From Polytrichum commune (taxonomy: Eukaryota; Streptophyta; Polytrichopsida; Polytrichales; Polytrichaceae), in assembly GCA_950295325.1 (NCBI GenBank), contig OX485808.1:36293180-36357179 (forward strand): a DNA stretch of 64,000 nt, given 5' to 3'. The position numbers were made by a program, and so were the translations under genes. Below, one piece after another: positions 24,361 to 35,957 of this stretch; the stretch's first letter is position 1; the number at the start of each line of letters is the position of its first letter. The notes under the pieces are model-generated. The model was not told where the DNA came from. It worked only from the letters and a program-made list of their open reading frames with translations, and searched no databases.

Positions 24361-26238
24361 GATTCTTGGAAGGCTAACATACTTAAATCATTTCAAGTGC
24401 ATTGATGCAAATGAAGTAATGCAAGCCCAATCTTGCATATCGAAGGTTGTCACTTGAAAATGGTCTATTTGAAATCATATTTCTTTTGCATGTCATAAAT
24501 TATGTATTAACTAACCACCAATAACCATCATGTATCATCCAACAACAACCAAGAATACCAAATCAACCACCCATAATCCACCCAATGTCCACCAAACAAT
24601 ACCTATACATAAGCTTTGTAAACTTTAATCATCGCCCATGATGAGGTGGAGAGGTGCACTCCAAGCTCAATATGTTCACCCCTTATCGGTGTGTTTGGCA
24701 TTTAACATGCATCACCCACAATGAAGACACTCACCCTCACATCACTCCATGTTAGTAGAACATCGAACACCATCATACCACTAACCATTTGACTTGACCA
24801 TCTAGACCACCGATATTGCACAAACTGGCTACCAGTGACAATTTTCACTGCAATTTCAACTATCCTACAAGGTTCATTTGGACATTATATCCTTTACTAC
24901 AAGGTTGTACGGCCACATTTACGAGACCTACTTGTGCTTATTTGGAGCAATATGGTAACATTACACAATGGATTAAATGAATGCACTTTTTGTGTTAAAT
25001 ATTTTATGAATAAATATTTTCAATATATTTTGGTCCGCTTAGAAAATGACCATAGTTATAAAATATTCAAACAAGTACAATCATGTGCAAGTTAGAGGTT
25101 AGTTGGGGCCCTATGGAGATAAGGTGCTTACACTTGAGAGGTCTCAGATTTGAACATTTAAACTAACAAGGTATGTAGGTCATATGACCATTTAGTGGTT
25201 GTTCTATCAATTTAGAGTTGCTTGGACATAAACATCATAAAGGCAACACCGGGTGGAGGGAACCTAAAAAGGGAAAAATGAAAAATGAAAAGAAAAGAAA
25301 CACACACACACACACACATTAGCTTACATATGCATGAGCTTTGTCTGCAAATAGAAAAGGATATTTGAAAGCTTAGAAAGCTTCCTTTACTCTACCTCAT
25401 GTAAGCCCCCCCTACATGGATGTACATGAACACTTTTAATATTTAATTATTACTTATGAAAATTGCACTAGGCAGTCTTCCTTCTAGGAAAGAGCTTGGC
25501 CCACGACAATTGGGCCAATTATATAAGTTGCGTGTGGGCCAATCATATAAGTAGTCGCCTTCCTAATGTTGGCAAGCACTCACCGGCCAATATTCCACAT
25601 TCACGTCGATACTAACAATACCCCCATGGGCCATGAGGCATACACCTTTTGCCCCCAACCAATGATGGGATTCCTTTGCACATGACATGGTAGTTATGAC
25701 TAATTACCGTGAACACAAACTACTTATTGGTTGAAGTTTTGGGACTAGGTGAATAGCAATGGTGATGAGGTAATTTGTAAGTATGTCATATTTGATGTTC
25801 TGGTACTAGTTGAATGCCAACTAATTTCTTTTTTTCATGTACATCTCCAAAATAGCAAAACTAAATTTAGATCGTGATGATTTTACATTCACTAATTATT
25901 ATGCCATGTGAAATTACTTAAACTATCCATGCAATTCCCTCTTACAGTGGTGTCCACAAAAGAGTGACATGAGTGAGGTCAAATGAATATATTTCCTTAA
26001 TGGTCACATCCAGACTGACGCATTTTGTTGTCTACATATCCTTATTGAAATACTCAATAATAATATTTTGTGGTGATTACCTCTTTTGCATTTAAAGTTC
26101 GATTCCGAAACTTCAAATGAGAATCTTTGTGATGGGCAATTGCTAATTAAACAAATGTTATTTTCGCCAATGCAACGGTCAGATGATGGCGGGTATGTTT
26201 GTGGAGTTGGAAGTGTCCATAATTGGGTTGGATACCTT
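24361..26238. other. No gene; CA microsatellite
   Basis: A (CA)n run lies at 25,301-25,318. The frames at 24,835-25,095 and 26,086-26,469 have no recognisable domain, and the second overlaps an element end. Confidence 0.45.
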
Positions 26239-26982
26239 AAAATAGAGGGTGCTAAACCAACACCCCACTCAAAAACAAGACCTATAAGCGCATCCCAATC
26301 GCCAACCCTCTACTGCCTTGAACCATTCCCCATGCGAAAGGAGTGCCCAAGCCCACGCAGTGACGGGTTTAGGTCCATTAGTGGCATCATCTCATACCCA
26401 CCTCCACTACCTTCATGTAGGGTAGGTAATTGGCTCCACTCTATCTTGGGTCGGTTCAATGTAGGTTAAGGGTGCTTTGTTAGTGCCTATTCTAGTCATT
26501 ATATTCATGGGTGGGGGCAGGGGGGAGACAATTCAAGCCCACAAAGCCAAGGGGGTTAGTTATGGGTACAAAGGGGGTCGATTTTGGGCACAAAAGGGGT
26601 CAATTATAGGCAACAAGGGGGTCACTACCCGAAATGCAAGGGGATAGTTCTATAGTTGAACCATGTGGGATCATGGAGGTGGCCATGTTGGGCTTTGATC
26701 TAGCTTGGGTCCAATACACAACTATGTTGGGTTGAGTCTAGGCAATGAAAGTGAGGGTCCTCAACATATGCGAGGTCGTTGTACATGGAGCCTAGGGATC
26801 GGATTAAGGAAGCTAGAAGTGTTAACTTTGAACATTCATCAAATATTCAATTGAGGCTTTTAAAAAAAAAATCCTTATACCTATGTTTAGCCCAAAAGCT
26901 AATATGAATTTTTTTTTATATCACCACATAGACATATGTATGTACAATAGCTTCAATTGTTGGTTTAAGCACTCTCTACCTT
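26239..26982. mobile_element. Longer relative of the 11.2-kb MITE
   Basis: The left end (TAGAGGGTGCTAAACCAAC from about 26,243) recurs as a diverged reverse complement at 26,958-26,982 (GTTGGTTTAAGCACTCTCTA). These termini match those of the element at 11,219-11,515. The interior holds several copies of an AAGGGGGTC-type motif (26,545-26,625). Confidence 0.45.
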
Positions 26983-27224
26983 GTTTCTCAATTACAAATA
27001 GTTCATGTGCCAAAGAAAAGATGATCCCCATTGCTCGTTCTATTCATGCTCGGGTACTTTTGTGGGATCCATGGCCCACCCATAAGTTACAACATGCCGT
27101 CTATAAGTGTTACCCCATGAGTGTTAACATTCTTATTACAAGGTAAATATTACCTTGTAATGAAGATGTTAACACTTAGATTGTGGTTCTGCTCCATGAA
27201 TGAACAAAGACCACCAACCTCTAA

Positions 27225-27845
27225 GTTAGTTACAGATGAAACAGTCGAGTTTAAGAAATAATCGGTTGAAGTTCAAAACTTCAGGAAAATCACTGATCGT
27301 AAAGAGAAATTTTGCAGATTAATTATTAATTTTAACAAAAGAAAACACAAAAGATGTCAGTTTGTAACCGGTTGGAGTTGGACACACTAGGATGTCGACC
27401 GATTATGCCCAAAAATCTCCCCCAACGCTCTGGTCACAGAAGATTTCCACAACCCACATGAATTCTGGGGGCCCCTTTACACACGGACCGAGATGTTTAG
27501 TAAGCTTAATGAGAAATAACTTCAGCCATGTTATTTCTCAACCCATGCCAAATCTATAGTTTAAAATCAGTGTGTACCACATAGTTTTTGTTTTTTTAGG
27601 ACATTGATTTGCAGGACTATGTGACTGAATGCTCCTTTTGTTTTTGAAGTACTGTAGTATTCAAGACATTGTCTGAGGAGAGTTTTGGGCATATTCAGTC
27701 AAAACCGTAGTGTTTCCAAGTCCAACTGGTTACATGTTGACATCTTTCAAGTTTCTTTATAGATTTGAGGTATATTTTCTAGATTTTCTAAAAATGACTG
27801 GTGATTTCTAACAGTCTTGAATTTCAACCGGTTCATTTGTAACTA
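27225..27845. repeat. Inverted repeat, ~200-bp arms
   Basis: The arm at about 27,225-27,440 recurs inverted at about 27,655-27,845. Matching words are CGGTTGAA(G/A)TTCAA, GATGTCA and TAACCGGTTGGAGTTGGA. Part of the arm is also found at about 49,205-49,270, so it is a dispersed element end. Confidence 0.55.
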
Positions 27846-28189
27846 GTGGTCGCTTCTCCCCGTTCGTTGATATATGCAAATGATCCATGTGAACCAATCA
27901 CAAAGCTTTTTAATTTAGTGGCCTGAGAGGGTGTCTTGGGTTCATGGACTATCAACATCACCAAAATGATCTTCAAATCTAGTGAAAGACGCTTCATGGG
28001 GAACTGGAGGACCATAATGCTAGGAACAATATTTGGCAGGCTCTATGGCTTTGTTTTGGAGAATTTAATAAGTTGATGGGCGGAATTGAAAGGGGTCAGA
28101 GCAAGAGGATGAGCAACTTTTATAGAAGGTATATCTACTTTGGGCCACATTTCTTACATATGTGCTTTAATTGAATAAGAAGTATTTGT

Positions 28190-29345
28190 AGGTCGATGTC
28201 TCTATGCTTGTTTTGTCGATTTCCAAATGCTTTCGACACAATCCCATGAGACATGCTTTGGGAATGCCTCCAACGATTAGGTGTACCACTTCATTTACAA
28301 CAAGTTGTAAATGCCATGTGTACCGCAATCTCTGCAAAAGTGCAAATAAATGTTAACACACATGGTGAAGCAATGTTCAACATCTTTGTTAGACAAGAAT
28401 GTCTCCTCTCCCCCACACTATGCGGCTTGTAAATCAATGAACTTGAACATCTTTGGTCGAGATTGACATGGATTCTCTGTGTTTATTTCACACAGTGGTG
28501 GCCATTCTTCTTTATGTTGACAATGTTGTTTTCAATAAGGGCATAAAGATGTAGATGATGTTTCACGTCCAAGTGCGTTCTTCAACTACCTATAATGTTT
28601 TGGTGGCCGAATTTGGAGAACCTCCTATAGAACTATACGCTCTTAAGTTCACTATGGATTTTCAACGACAACTTGTCCACCTACCCTCCTCTTGGTTGGT
28701 CAATAAAGCAACCTCACTTTCTTGACACCTTACCAAACAAGGATTTAACACCTTACACAAATCAACAACTATGTGGAAGGCATCATGTGATCTATCTCAT
28801 TGGGAAGCTTGTGACAATCTAAACACATCGAAAATCACATATGATGATATCAAGGAGGCTTTTCTTGCTAAAGAGTGGAACTCATTCCATTTCTTAGGGA
28901 AGAAACTTGGTTTACCTCCACCTCAAGGATTTTCTCAAATACGGATGTGAATTATACTTGAAGCAACCATTGACACCACCACAACGGAAGATCATTGTTG
29001 CTTACCGCACCTCAAACCATAGACTTGCCAATGAAATCGGACGGAGGACGACTATCCCTGTCTCTAGAGATAATAGACTATGCCATTTTGACTCCTATAC
29101 CGTAGTTATTAATGAAGCACATTTTGTGTTGGAATGCCCCCTATATAACCTCATTAGGGACAAGTTTCCATCATTACTTGAGAGTTTAGTTTTGGGGAGC
29201 CTTGAGTCTTTCTTTTAGTCGGACCATCAAGTTGACATTGGCCTCTATCTCACGGAGTCTAACGCACTCCGCCACTCTAGGGAATTAGTTGGTTTGAAAC
29301 CACCATGACTTGTTTTTAGTCTCATTAGCCTTTTTGGCTTCCCGG
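28190..29345 (+). pseudogene. LINE remnant with reverse transcriptase motifs
   Basis: Three frames together give reverse transcriptase blocks: CFVDFQ, then NAFDTIP with DMLWECLQRLGVPL, then VRQECLLSPTLCGL and YVDNVVF at the place of the (F/Y)ADD motif. Downstream lies the C-terminal region, open at 28,907-29,218, with KQPLTPPQRKIIVAYRTSNH and a HFVLECPLYN motif, as in LINE ORF2 tails. Several stops and frameshifts make it inactive. The 3' end (ATTAGCCTTTTTGGCTTC, then CTTTAAAATCAAT) is shared with the copy at 11.9 kb. Endonuclease and ORF1 are absent, consistent with 5' truncation. Confidence 0.75.
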
Positions 29346-30548
29346 ACTTTAAAATCAATTTCATTTCATTCACTACAAGCACATGAGTCCTAGGGAATTG
29401 ACCTACCTCACTGGGAATTTGTCCTATGTAACTAGAAAATTTACAAATCTATCACGGAGGTAGATTTGCATTATTCTTTCATTGATGTGGGACAAATGCA
29501 TAAGACTCACATGCTAGTACACTAAATATGATATTTAGTGTGATGTGGTATTTCATGTCACTTTGGTAACTTTTTGGATGACACTTCCTATGAATAAGTG
29601 AACAATTTTTGTCATGGATGATGGATGAGTTCATTGATTGGCCAAAACCCTACCTCCTCTTGTCAGCAACTTGTGATGAAATATCGTCATGGATGATGGA
29701 ATTTGGATGAAAAATTAGTTTGTAAATGACAGTAATTCCAACACTATGAATCTAAAATCCCCCCCAAAAGTTTACAAGCAATGACAAATAATGTTGGGTT
29801 AACATTTGGTGTTGGTGACACTATACCACAGTTTACAATTGGTATCGAGCAAGACAATTAGAATTGGTGACACTAAATATCATATTTAATGTAGTTATTT
29901 TACTGATTTGAGAAGTTGGTAGGAAGTTTCCAAGAAGACATAGAAGAAGACCCCAAGTCTTCGGCCCCGATTATGTCGACCTTGACTAGATTATTAGCGT
30001 GGCCCACATGAATGACTTCCACACTACTTTTCCACCCTACTATATCATTTATGGTATTTAGTGTCACGTGCATAATAATGTCACTTACTCTATTTTAAGG
30101 TGTATGCTAGGTTACGGTGATGATTAACAACTTCAACATGACACTTGGTGTTCAAGTGGGTATACTAATATCTTCGTATGAGTACGTTCAATAATGTTAT
30201 AAGGTGCATGCCTATGTTACACAATGGTCTACAACTTGACTAAAGTGTACAATGACACTTGCCATTAGTATGATCAAGAATATCTTCCTTTTGTATACTA
30301 AAATGTAAAGACATGACACTTGCCATTAGTAGGCTCAAAAAGTTAGGCCCTTTGCAAATAGTATACATGACATTAAATTTCACAAATGGTGTAATTTAAA
30401 TTTTGTGTGGTTGCCATAATTTGTTACTCTTGAAGATTGATTTGAAGGGTTGCTTTATTTTATGCTACTTTTGTCCTTGAACTAATATTCAAGGTGTTGG
30501 TGGAAAGTCTTCGAGAAGAATAGGAGAAGATCCGTGGTCTTTAGTCCA
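29346..30548. other. Dispersed repeat pieces, no gene
   Basis: An inverted copy of R1 occupies about 30,040-30,400. The stretch 29,775-29,900 matches 9,270-9,400. The stretch 29,925-30,030 is a diverged copy of the sequence flanking the element at 30,557-31,136. Confidence 0.5.
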
Positions 30549-30556
30549 CACTATAT

Positions 30557-31136
30557 CCCGGGTACGCAACTCCCGTATTATATGGTCCTGATTATAATCA
30601 CTTATAATGTGTTTTAGTCCAATATTGAGTGATACAATTTGTTTTAATGTAGGAAACCCTTGTAGCCCTTCTAACAAGGAATCCAAAAATGTAATTATAT
30701 ATAGGAAATGAATATATTTTGAAGCATATAATTGCATTAAAAACCTAATTATATGATTTTTTTTAATACAGGTACCATAGGTCAAACTACCCAACTTTTT
30801 GGACTTTTTAATAAAATTTTAACATTGTGAATGAATTATAATTTTAATGGGAGGCAACTATTCGTGGCTTATAATTTTAATGGGAGGCTTAATAAATATG
30901 CAACCCAACTTTTTTTTCATCTCATTTATTTAATTTGGTCTTCACCCAACTTTTTTTTCATCTCATTTTATTTAATTTGGTCTTTACCCAACTTTTTTTT
31001 CATCTCATTTTATTTAATTTGGTCTTCACCCAACTTTTTGATCATTTTAATTTGATATAATTTTTACAAAAGCCGTCCTCTAAGCCGTTTTAAGTACGAT
31101 GCCCCCTGCGTATAATATGGGAGTTGCGTACCCGGG
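30557..31136. mobile_element. hAT-like MITE, family C
   Basis: The termini CCCGGGTACGCAACTCCC (left) and GGGAGTTGCGTACCCGGG (right) are perfect inverted repeats that extend to about 26 bp with one mismatch. The flanks are identical 8-bp repeats CACTATAT (30,549-30,556 and 31,137-31,144). The paralogous sequence near 29,925-30,030 shows an uninterrupted version of the flank. Inside are three copies of a 42-bp unit at about 30,909-31,035. No coding capacity. Confidence 0.85.
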
Positions 31137-31352
31137 CACTATATCCACCTCGATTGGGCAATTGTGTGGCCCACATTGATTATTTCCATGCAAATTGTTC
31201 ACCGACACTAATAGACGATTTAGTGCAATGATGGGGCATCGATAAAGGCGTGTGTTTTGAAATTCTATCATGAAGAGGTTCAGTTATCATGTGGAGTCAT
31301 CTTGCTTTGAGCAAATGAATGGATGACAAGCCATCGTGATATCATCCACAAA

Positions 31353-31745
31353 TGGTCATGTAATCTAGACACACTTAATCTCCGTGAGATCACATTTGTG
31401 ACAACCAAAGTGCACGTGATATCAAGGAGTTTTGTAGTGTTAACATGGATGCATGATAAAAGAGAATTAAAAGAGAAATGTGACGTTAGTAAAAGCATGT
31501 GACATTATGGAATGACACAAAAGTGAACATTGCAAAAATGACAATAAATACATCGATGACAACATGATGCGTCCGAACTTGTGGCTTGAATTCTTTGGTA
31601 CTTGATTTTAATGTCAAACCCCGTGATATATACGGAAGTGGGAACGTGATAACAAGGAGTGAAATTTCTATTGAGAAAATTTGTTCCCTAAGATTCCAGG
31701 ATATAAAAGAAGGAGTGACATTAAGGAGGTTGATATTATGGAGTA
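31353..31745. mobile_element. Possible degenerate pogo/Tigger MITE
   Basis: The right side has GTGACATTAAGGAGGTTGAT, similar to the right ends at 5,897 and 62,203, preceded by AAAAGAAGGAGTGA words also seen near 5,790-5,870. The left end candidate (TTAATCTCCGTGAGATCAC) matches the family terminal repeat only in part. Weakly supported. Confidence 0.25.
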
Positions 31746-32495
31746 TAGAATGTATCGGTGTGCACGTGGACTTGGCAAATTGCAATGAGTCATCGAGCCT
31801 TTGGCAGCTCATGTGGGGTACATAGTACGCCTAGTGCAAATGTATTATTTCCACATGGCGGCTGGAATCTTGTAAAATATAAAAATATTATATTGCAGAC
31901 GTTGAAGTTTGAGCTGGACTGAATCTTCGAAGAAGCCAAGCCTGGGAGGGACCACCACCCACAATTCTGTGTGCCACCATGATTGGCTATTCCACTCACT
32001 CGGCAAGTTGCAGTTTATTGAGCCATAGCCACCACCACCGTTTCCGCTTGCTTGCTGCTGGTCACTCCTTCCTCCTCTTGCCATGAACATGTTCCATGCG
32101 AGATTGTCGATTCCAGGGTCGTAGTTGCTCGGGATGTGCACCGCTGCATGGTTCTAGATTTGCTCTGGATGTGCCTGAGCTGAGGCGGAGGGAGTGTTGC
32201 ATAGAGCCGGGGGTTTGGTGTCCGTGTTTTTTCTTTGTGTTCTTGGCTTGGTTGCAGCTATGGGAGATTATTCCGTCATGTCGACGAGGTGGCAGGGAGT
32301 TTCGGAGAAGGCGAGAATGCGAAACGGCATGCCCTTTGTTTGCTGTTGCGAAGATCGTTGACGAAATTGATAGCTCGAAGTCTTTTGGCCTATCAAACCC
32401 TGGCCATTCGATGACCATACCCTAAATCCTCCCTGCGTTCATCACAATCCCTGACATCAACAGACGCCTTGGAAGCTTGCCCTAACTTTTCAGCT
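31746..32495. other. Start of a GC-richer island; no gene named
   Basis: Both strands are open (plus 32,096-32,425; minus 31,845-32,141). The plus-strand sequence just before 32,496 (CCCTAACTTTTCAG) resembles a branch site plus acceptor, so this stretch may be leader and intron of the captured gene fragment that follows. The minus frame encodes a Gly/Gln-rich segment that I do not recognise. Confidence 0.3.
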
Positions 32496-32802
32496 ATGGC
32501 TGAGAGCATTGGTGGCCAGGCCCTCAACAATCCATGTTGATGACGATTACTTGAGATGGCAAGAGGAGATCCGACTCGCAGAGGAAGAGGCTGCTGCATT
32601 GAATGTGCGTAGGACGCATCAGTATCACAAGGATTTTCGAAAGCATGTTGAGTTTGCTGAAGAGCCAATTGAGCCTGCTCCTGCCGTTGAAGCCGAAGAC
32701 GAGGAGAGGCCAGCTACTCCTCCTGAAGGTGAAGAAGAATTCACTGATGATGACGGGACTGTGTACAAGTGGGACCATGGTCTTAAAGCTTGGGTGCCTC
32801 AA
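32496..32802 (+). pseudogene. HTATSF1/CUS2-like splicing factor, single exon fragment
   Basis: The frame encodes HVDDDYLRWQEEIRLAEEEA, then an acidic stretch with ERPATPPEGEEEF, then TDDDGTVYKWDHGLKAWVPQ, and ends at a consensus donor (CAA|GTAAGT, 32,803). The last motif is characteristic of plant HIV Tat-specific factor 1 homologues (yeast CUS2), which act with the U2 snRNP. The ATG at 32,496 is in a different frame and meets a stop within 15 codons, so a 1-2 base indel or a missing upstream exon is implied. The RNA-recognition-motif exons expected downstream are absent. It is therefore a gene fragment. Confidence 0.65.
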
Positions 32803-33599
32803 GTAAGTTGAAAGCATTCTTGCATACCTCTTTCCGTAACTTCTTCTCTCCTTGTCAGGGTTTTACGAAGAAGTTTCAAAATAGGATATGCTGTTGCAGG
32901 GATTCTTGAGAAACAAAGTCATATTCCTTCAAACATCGATGATTTGAAGTTACCATGTGCACCCCAATGTCCCTTGCAACTTGATCTTGGATTGCTTGCA
33001 TTTTGTGTGTCAATAGAGGAGTCTCCAGGAGCTGGGTCACTTGTATGGTCATAGATGTGTATGCTATGCAGTAGCATCAGCATGCCATTGGCCTGGAAGC
33101 TGTGAGTGAGAAGTGCTTTAGTGGGGCCAATATTGAAATTGTCCTCATGGATGATGGTCTGAAGATGGACAAAATGATGGGCATGGGGTGGCACAGAGGC
33201 CGTAATGTCCAAGCCACTCGATCAGGAATTACCGAGTGTGTTTAAACCACATGCGCCTCAGTTCCCCAGAGTTCTATTTTTTCTTTTTTGAAATCGAAAC
33301 CTCATACAATCAGTATGTTTTGATACAATTACCCAATTTGCACACTGGACAAAGAATTAAGCAACCTCAGGTGGTCATCAGCTGGGTAATCAGAGAAGAC
33401 ACTAGTAGGAGACAGGTGGAAGGCTGACACATAATTTGACTTGCATTTGTGAGTCGATTGACCTATGTTAGATTTGATAACTCATATTGACACAAATGGT
33501 GCTCGTGTGAAATTGAAATGTAAGCCATACATCTGTTTGCTACTTGTGAGATCTTGGGGGATTTGAGCATTACGGGAACTCCATGTTTGTTGTGTGTAG
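32803..33599. other. Intron-like spacer between gene fragments
   Basis: No HTATSF1 exon is found here. The minus strand is open at 32,919-33,212 (97 codons) but I recognise no domain. Confidence 0.35.
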
Positions 33600-33844
33600 A
33601 TTTAGTTGTCTTTCTGGGGGACGTGATCACGGCAAACAATTTGCCCAACCATGATGCTACCATGCATTGGCAACATGCTCTTGCTCCGATGGTGGATCAG
33701 ATGATTCCATGGGCATCGTTCTTCAGAAACCATGATGACGCAACATTCGAGCCATCTTTATCATGGTTCGCCCTCTCAGGCATGACCCTGACCCATTTAT
33801 TCTGCTCGCCTTCACTCATTCCTACACCATGTGTTGCAGCATAA
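33600..33844 (+). pseudogene. Purple acid phosphatase-like exon fragment
   Basis: After a good acceptor (TTGTTGTGTGTAG|) the frame reads DLVVFLGDVITANNLP, then PWASFFRNHDDATFE and SWFALSG. These match metallophosphatase blocks GD(V/x)I and GNHDD of plant purple acid phosphatases of the PAP16/28/29 type. The usual Gly of GNHDD is Arg here. Only this exon is present; the N-terminal block and the C-terminal H-containing blocks are missing. The frame ends in a stop at 33,844 after an unrelated tail. The fragment lies 0.8 kb after an HTATSF1-like exon in the same orientation. Confidence 0.65.
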
Positions 33845-33884
33845 TTCATCTTGAAAGACACATCGAAGGGTCATATATAGTTGC

Positions 33885-34260
33885 ACTGCTTCTATAGAAA
33901 GTCCCTTTTAATTCAGGGTTTTAGGTATTTCAGTAATGATGATGGCTTGAATGGTCGTATTTTGTGCATTGACATTTCCAAATTGTCAGATAGGAGAAGC
34001 GGATGCAATGTGTTTGTGTCTATGTCTTGCACACAAAAGAGAGGCAAACACCTAAAACCTTGTGATTTTACGTGTTTCTATATAAATTCCGTTCTTCAGA
34101 GTTTTAGTTATTCAAGAAACAGTGAATGGGGTGTATGGTTGTATTTTGTGCATTGGCATCATACACCTCCAAGTTTTTGGATGCAATTCATAGATGATTG
34201 TGTTTGTTTTGTGTCTCAAGCGCAGAAGAGAGGCAGTAGAGTTTTAGTGACGTCTGTTTC
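33885..34260. repeat. Diverged ~180-bp tandem duplication
   Basis: The halves share TTCAG.GTTTTAG.TATT, TCGTATTTTGTGCATTG or TTGTATTTTGTGCATTGGCA, and GTGTTTGT.T..TGTCT followed by AAGAGAGGCA. No protein was recognised. Confidence 0.5.
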
Positions 34261-34813
34261 ACATCAGCAAATTGTGTAGCAGATGATCCCTCAGTACCGC
34301 AACGCAACACCCCACACCAAGCAGCTTGTGGGATGTGAGGAGTTAGTGACACGGGTGCGTGGATGTGGTGTTCATGAGGTTTGCTGTGTGTGGCTGCAAG
34401 CACATACTTAGGGTTGCGGCTCCGGGTTTGCGGTACAGTTGGGCTTCGATCGCCACCGGGGGAGGTTCTGCTCACTCCCCTTCCAAATCCATGGGTGTGG
34501 GGGAAGTCGTGTGTTGTGTGTTGGGTTGGAAATAGCGGCGAGAAGGATCGAGAAGGATCCGGGATTGTCTGGGCCATGTTATGAGATGCTTTGTGATTGT
34601 TGTAGCATGTGGTGGCATGGGGTTGGATCCGTGGTGTAGGTGTGGGTCTTGGTGAGGGGAGGGGGGTAGCTTGACGCTATTTGTGAATCTGTGATGTAGG
34701 TGCCATGCGTTTTGGTGATGAAGGGTGTGTGGGTGGTTTGCAGTGGGTTTGTGAAAGTGGGGAGCAATTATTTGCAAGCAAGAAGAGTGCGTGAAGAGAT
34801 TGGCGCATAGACG
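34261..34813. other. GC-richer leader-like stretch
   Basis: Several short overlapping frames on both strands, none with domain support. It may be the captured 5' leader of the RAB-like fragment that follows. Confidence 0.3.
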
Positions 34814-34873
34814 GGTGATGAGTACGACGATCTGTTCAAGGTAGTGTTGATAGGAGACTCTGGAGTCGGGAAG
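34814..34873 (+). pseudogene. RAB (RABA/Rab11-like) GTPase N-terminus, 20 codons
   Basis: The frame reads GDEYDDLFKVVLIGDSGVGK, the start of a RABA/Rab11 GTPase including the P-loop GDSGVGK. The expected SNLLSRF continuation is missing: the next codons are CDP and the similarity stops. Upstream, ATTGGCGCATAGACG resembles the ATGGCGCA-type start with the ATG lost and one base missing. It is an inactive fragment. About 90 bp further the sequence becomes the end of a Copia polyprotein on the opposite strand. Confidence 0.6.
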
Positions 34874-34969
34874 TGTGATCCACACGTAACGAGTTTTGCG
34901 TGGAGTCCAAATCGCCGATTGGTGTATAGTTTGCCACTATCTCCATCCAGGTATTGTCTTCCCTGTATT

Positions 34970-35957
34970 AAGACTTTGTCAAAATATCAGCAGTTTGTAA
35001 TGCTGTTGGAATATATTCACGGTTTATGACCTTATCCTGAATATGATCTCATATAAAATGATATTGGATGTCCACGTGCTTAGTACGCTTGTAAAATTCA
35101 GGATTCTTCACACGATGTAGAGCAGACCGATTATCACTATGAATCAATGTTGGTTTGGTACGTAGAGTTGATACCGAAAGTCCCAAGTAATCGCCTGAGC
35201 CAAACAACTTCTTCCGTGGCTGCACAAGCTGCAATGTATTCTACTTCTGTAGTACTCATAGCTGTGCACTTCTACAATTGTGTGTTCCAAGCAATTAAGT
35301 TGTCGTCGAGTTTGAACAAACATCATGTTCGTGCTTTGTCGGTATTGATGTCCCCTCCGTAGTCCCAGTCGCAACAACGTGCAAGTACAGGTGCACAAGC
35401 ACATTGTTTATATAGCAAACCGTAATCAACTGTCCCTTTGAGATAATGAAAAGTTTGTTTGATAGCTGTCCAGTGCATATGTCCAGGACATTCGGCATTT
35501 TTAGCTAGAGTGTGCACAATGTCTGGGCGAGTGAAGAGGGATGCAAACATTAGACAGTCAACGGCTTCCTTATAGGGAACTGAAATTGGTGCATTGCATT
35601 CAGAGTCATCTGATTGCATGGACGAATGAACGTGATGGCCAGCAGGTTCAGTTCAACGTGAAACCGTTTGAGCACTTCATTGATATATCTTGTCTAGTGA
35701 AGAAAAACGATCCTTGCTTCTTTGCGATTTATAACTTCGAAACCAACATAATAGTCACCATCTCTTGTTGTGGCAAACATTGTCCTCATGGAATCTGACT
35801 TAATTACTGGAGAGTATGTGTGGCTGTATTTATACTTATCAATATGTCCTGAAGGCTTACATTTCACCTTAAAACCCCATTTTCTTTTGCGAGCGAAAGA
35901 AAACATGGGAAAGCTCACAGGGTTCCCTCTCTTGTGAATCGAACATGCCCGTTCCAA
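34970..35957 (-). pseudogene. Ty1/Copia polyprotein fragment (RT-RNase H)
   Basis: Read leftward, the sequence gives KWGFKVKCKPSGHIDKYK and TYSPVIKSDSMRTMFATTRD (reverse transcriptase start, with the residues between them deleted). It continues with INEVLKRFHVE, then PISVPYKEAVDCLMFASLFT with RPDIVHTLAKNAE, HW.AIKQTFHYLKGTVDYGL, DWDYGGDINTDKART, HSDNRSALHRVKNPEFYKRT with KHVDIQYHFI, and finally ADILTKS before a stop. These are ordered Copia RT and RNase H blocks. Stops, frameshifts and at least two internal deletions are present. No LTRs were identified. Confidence 0.8.
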
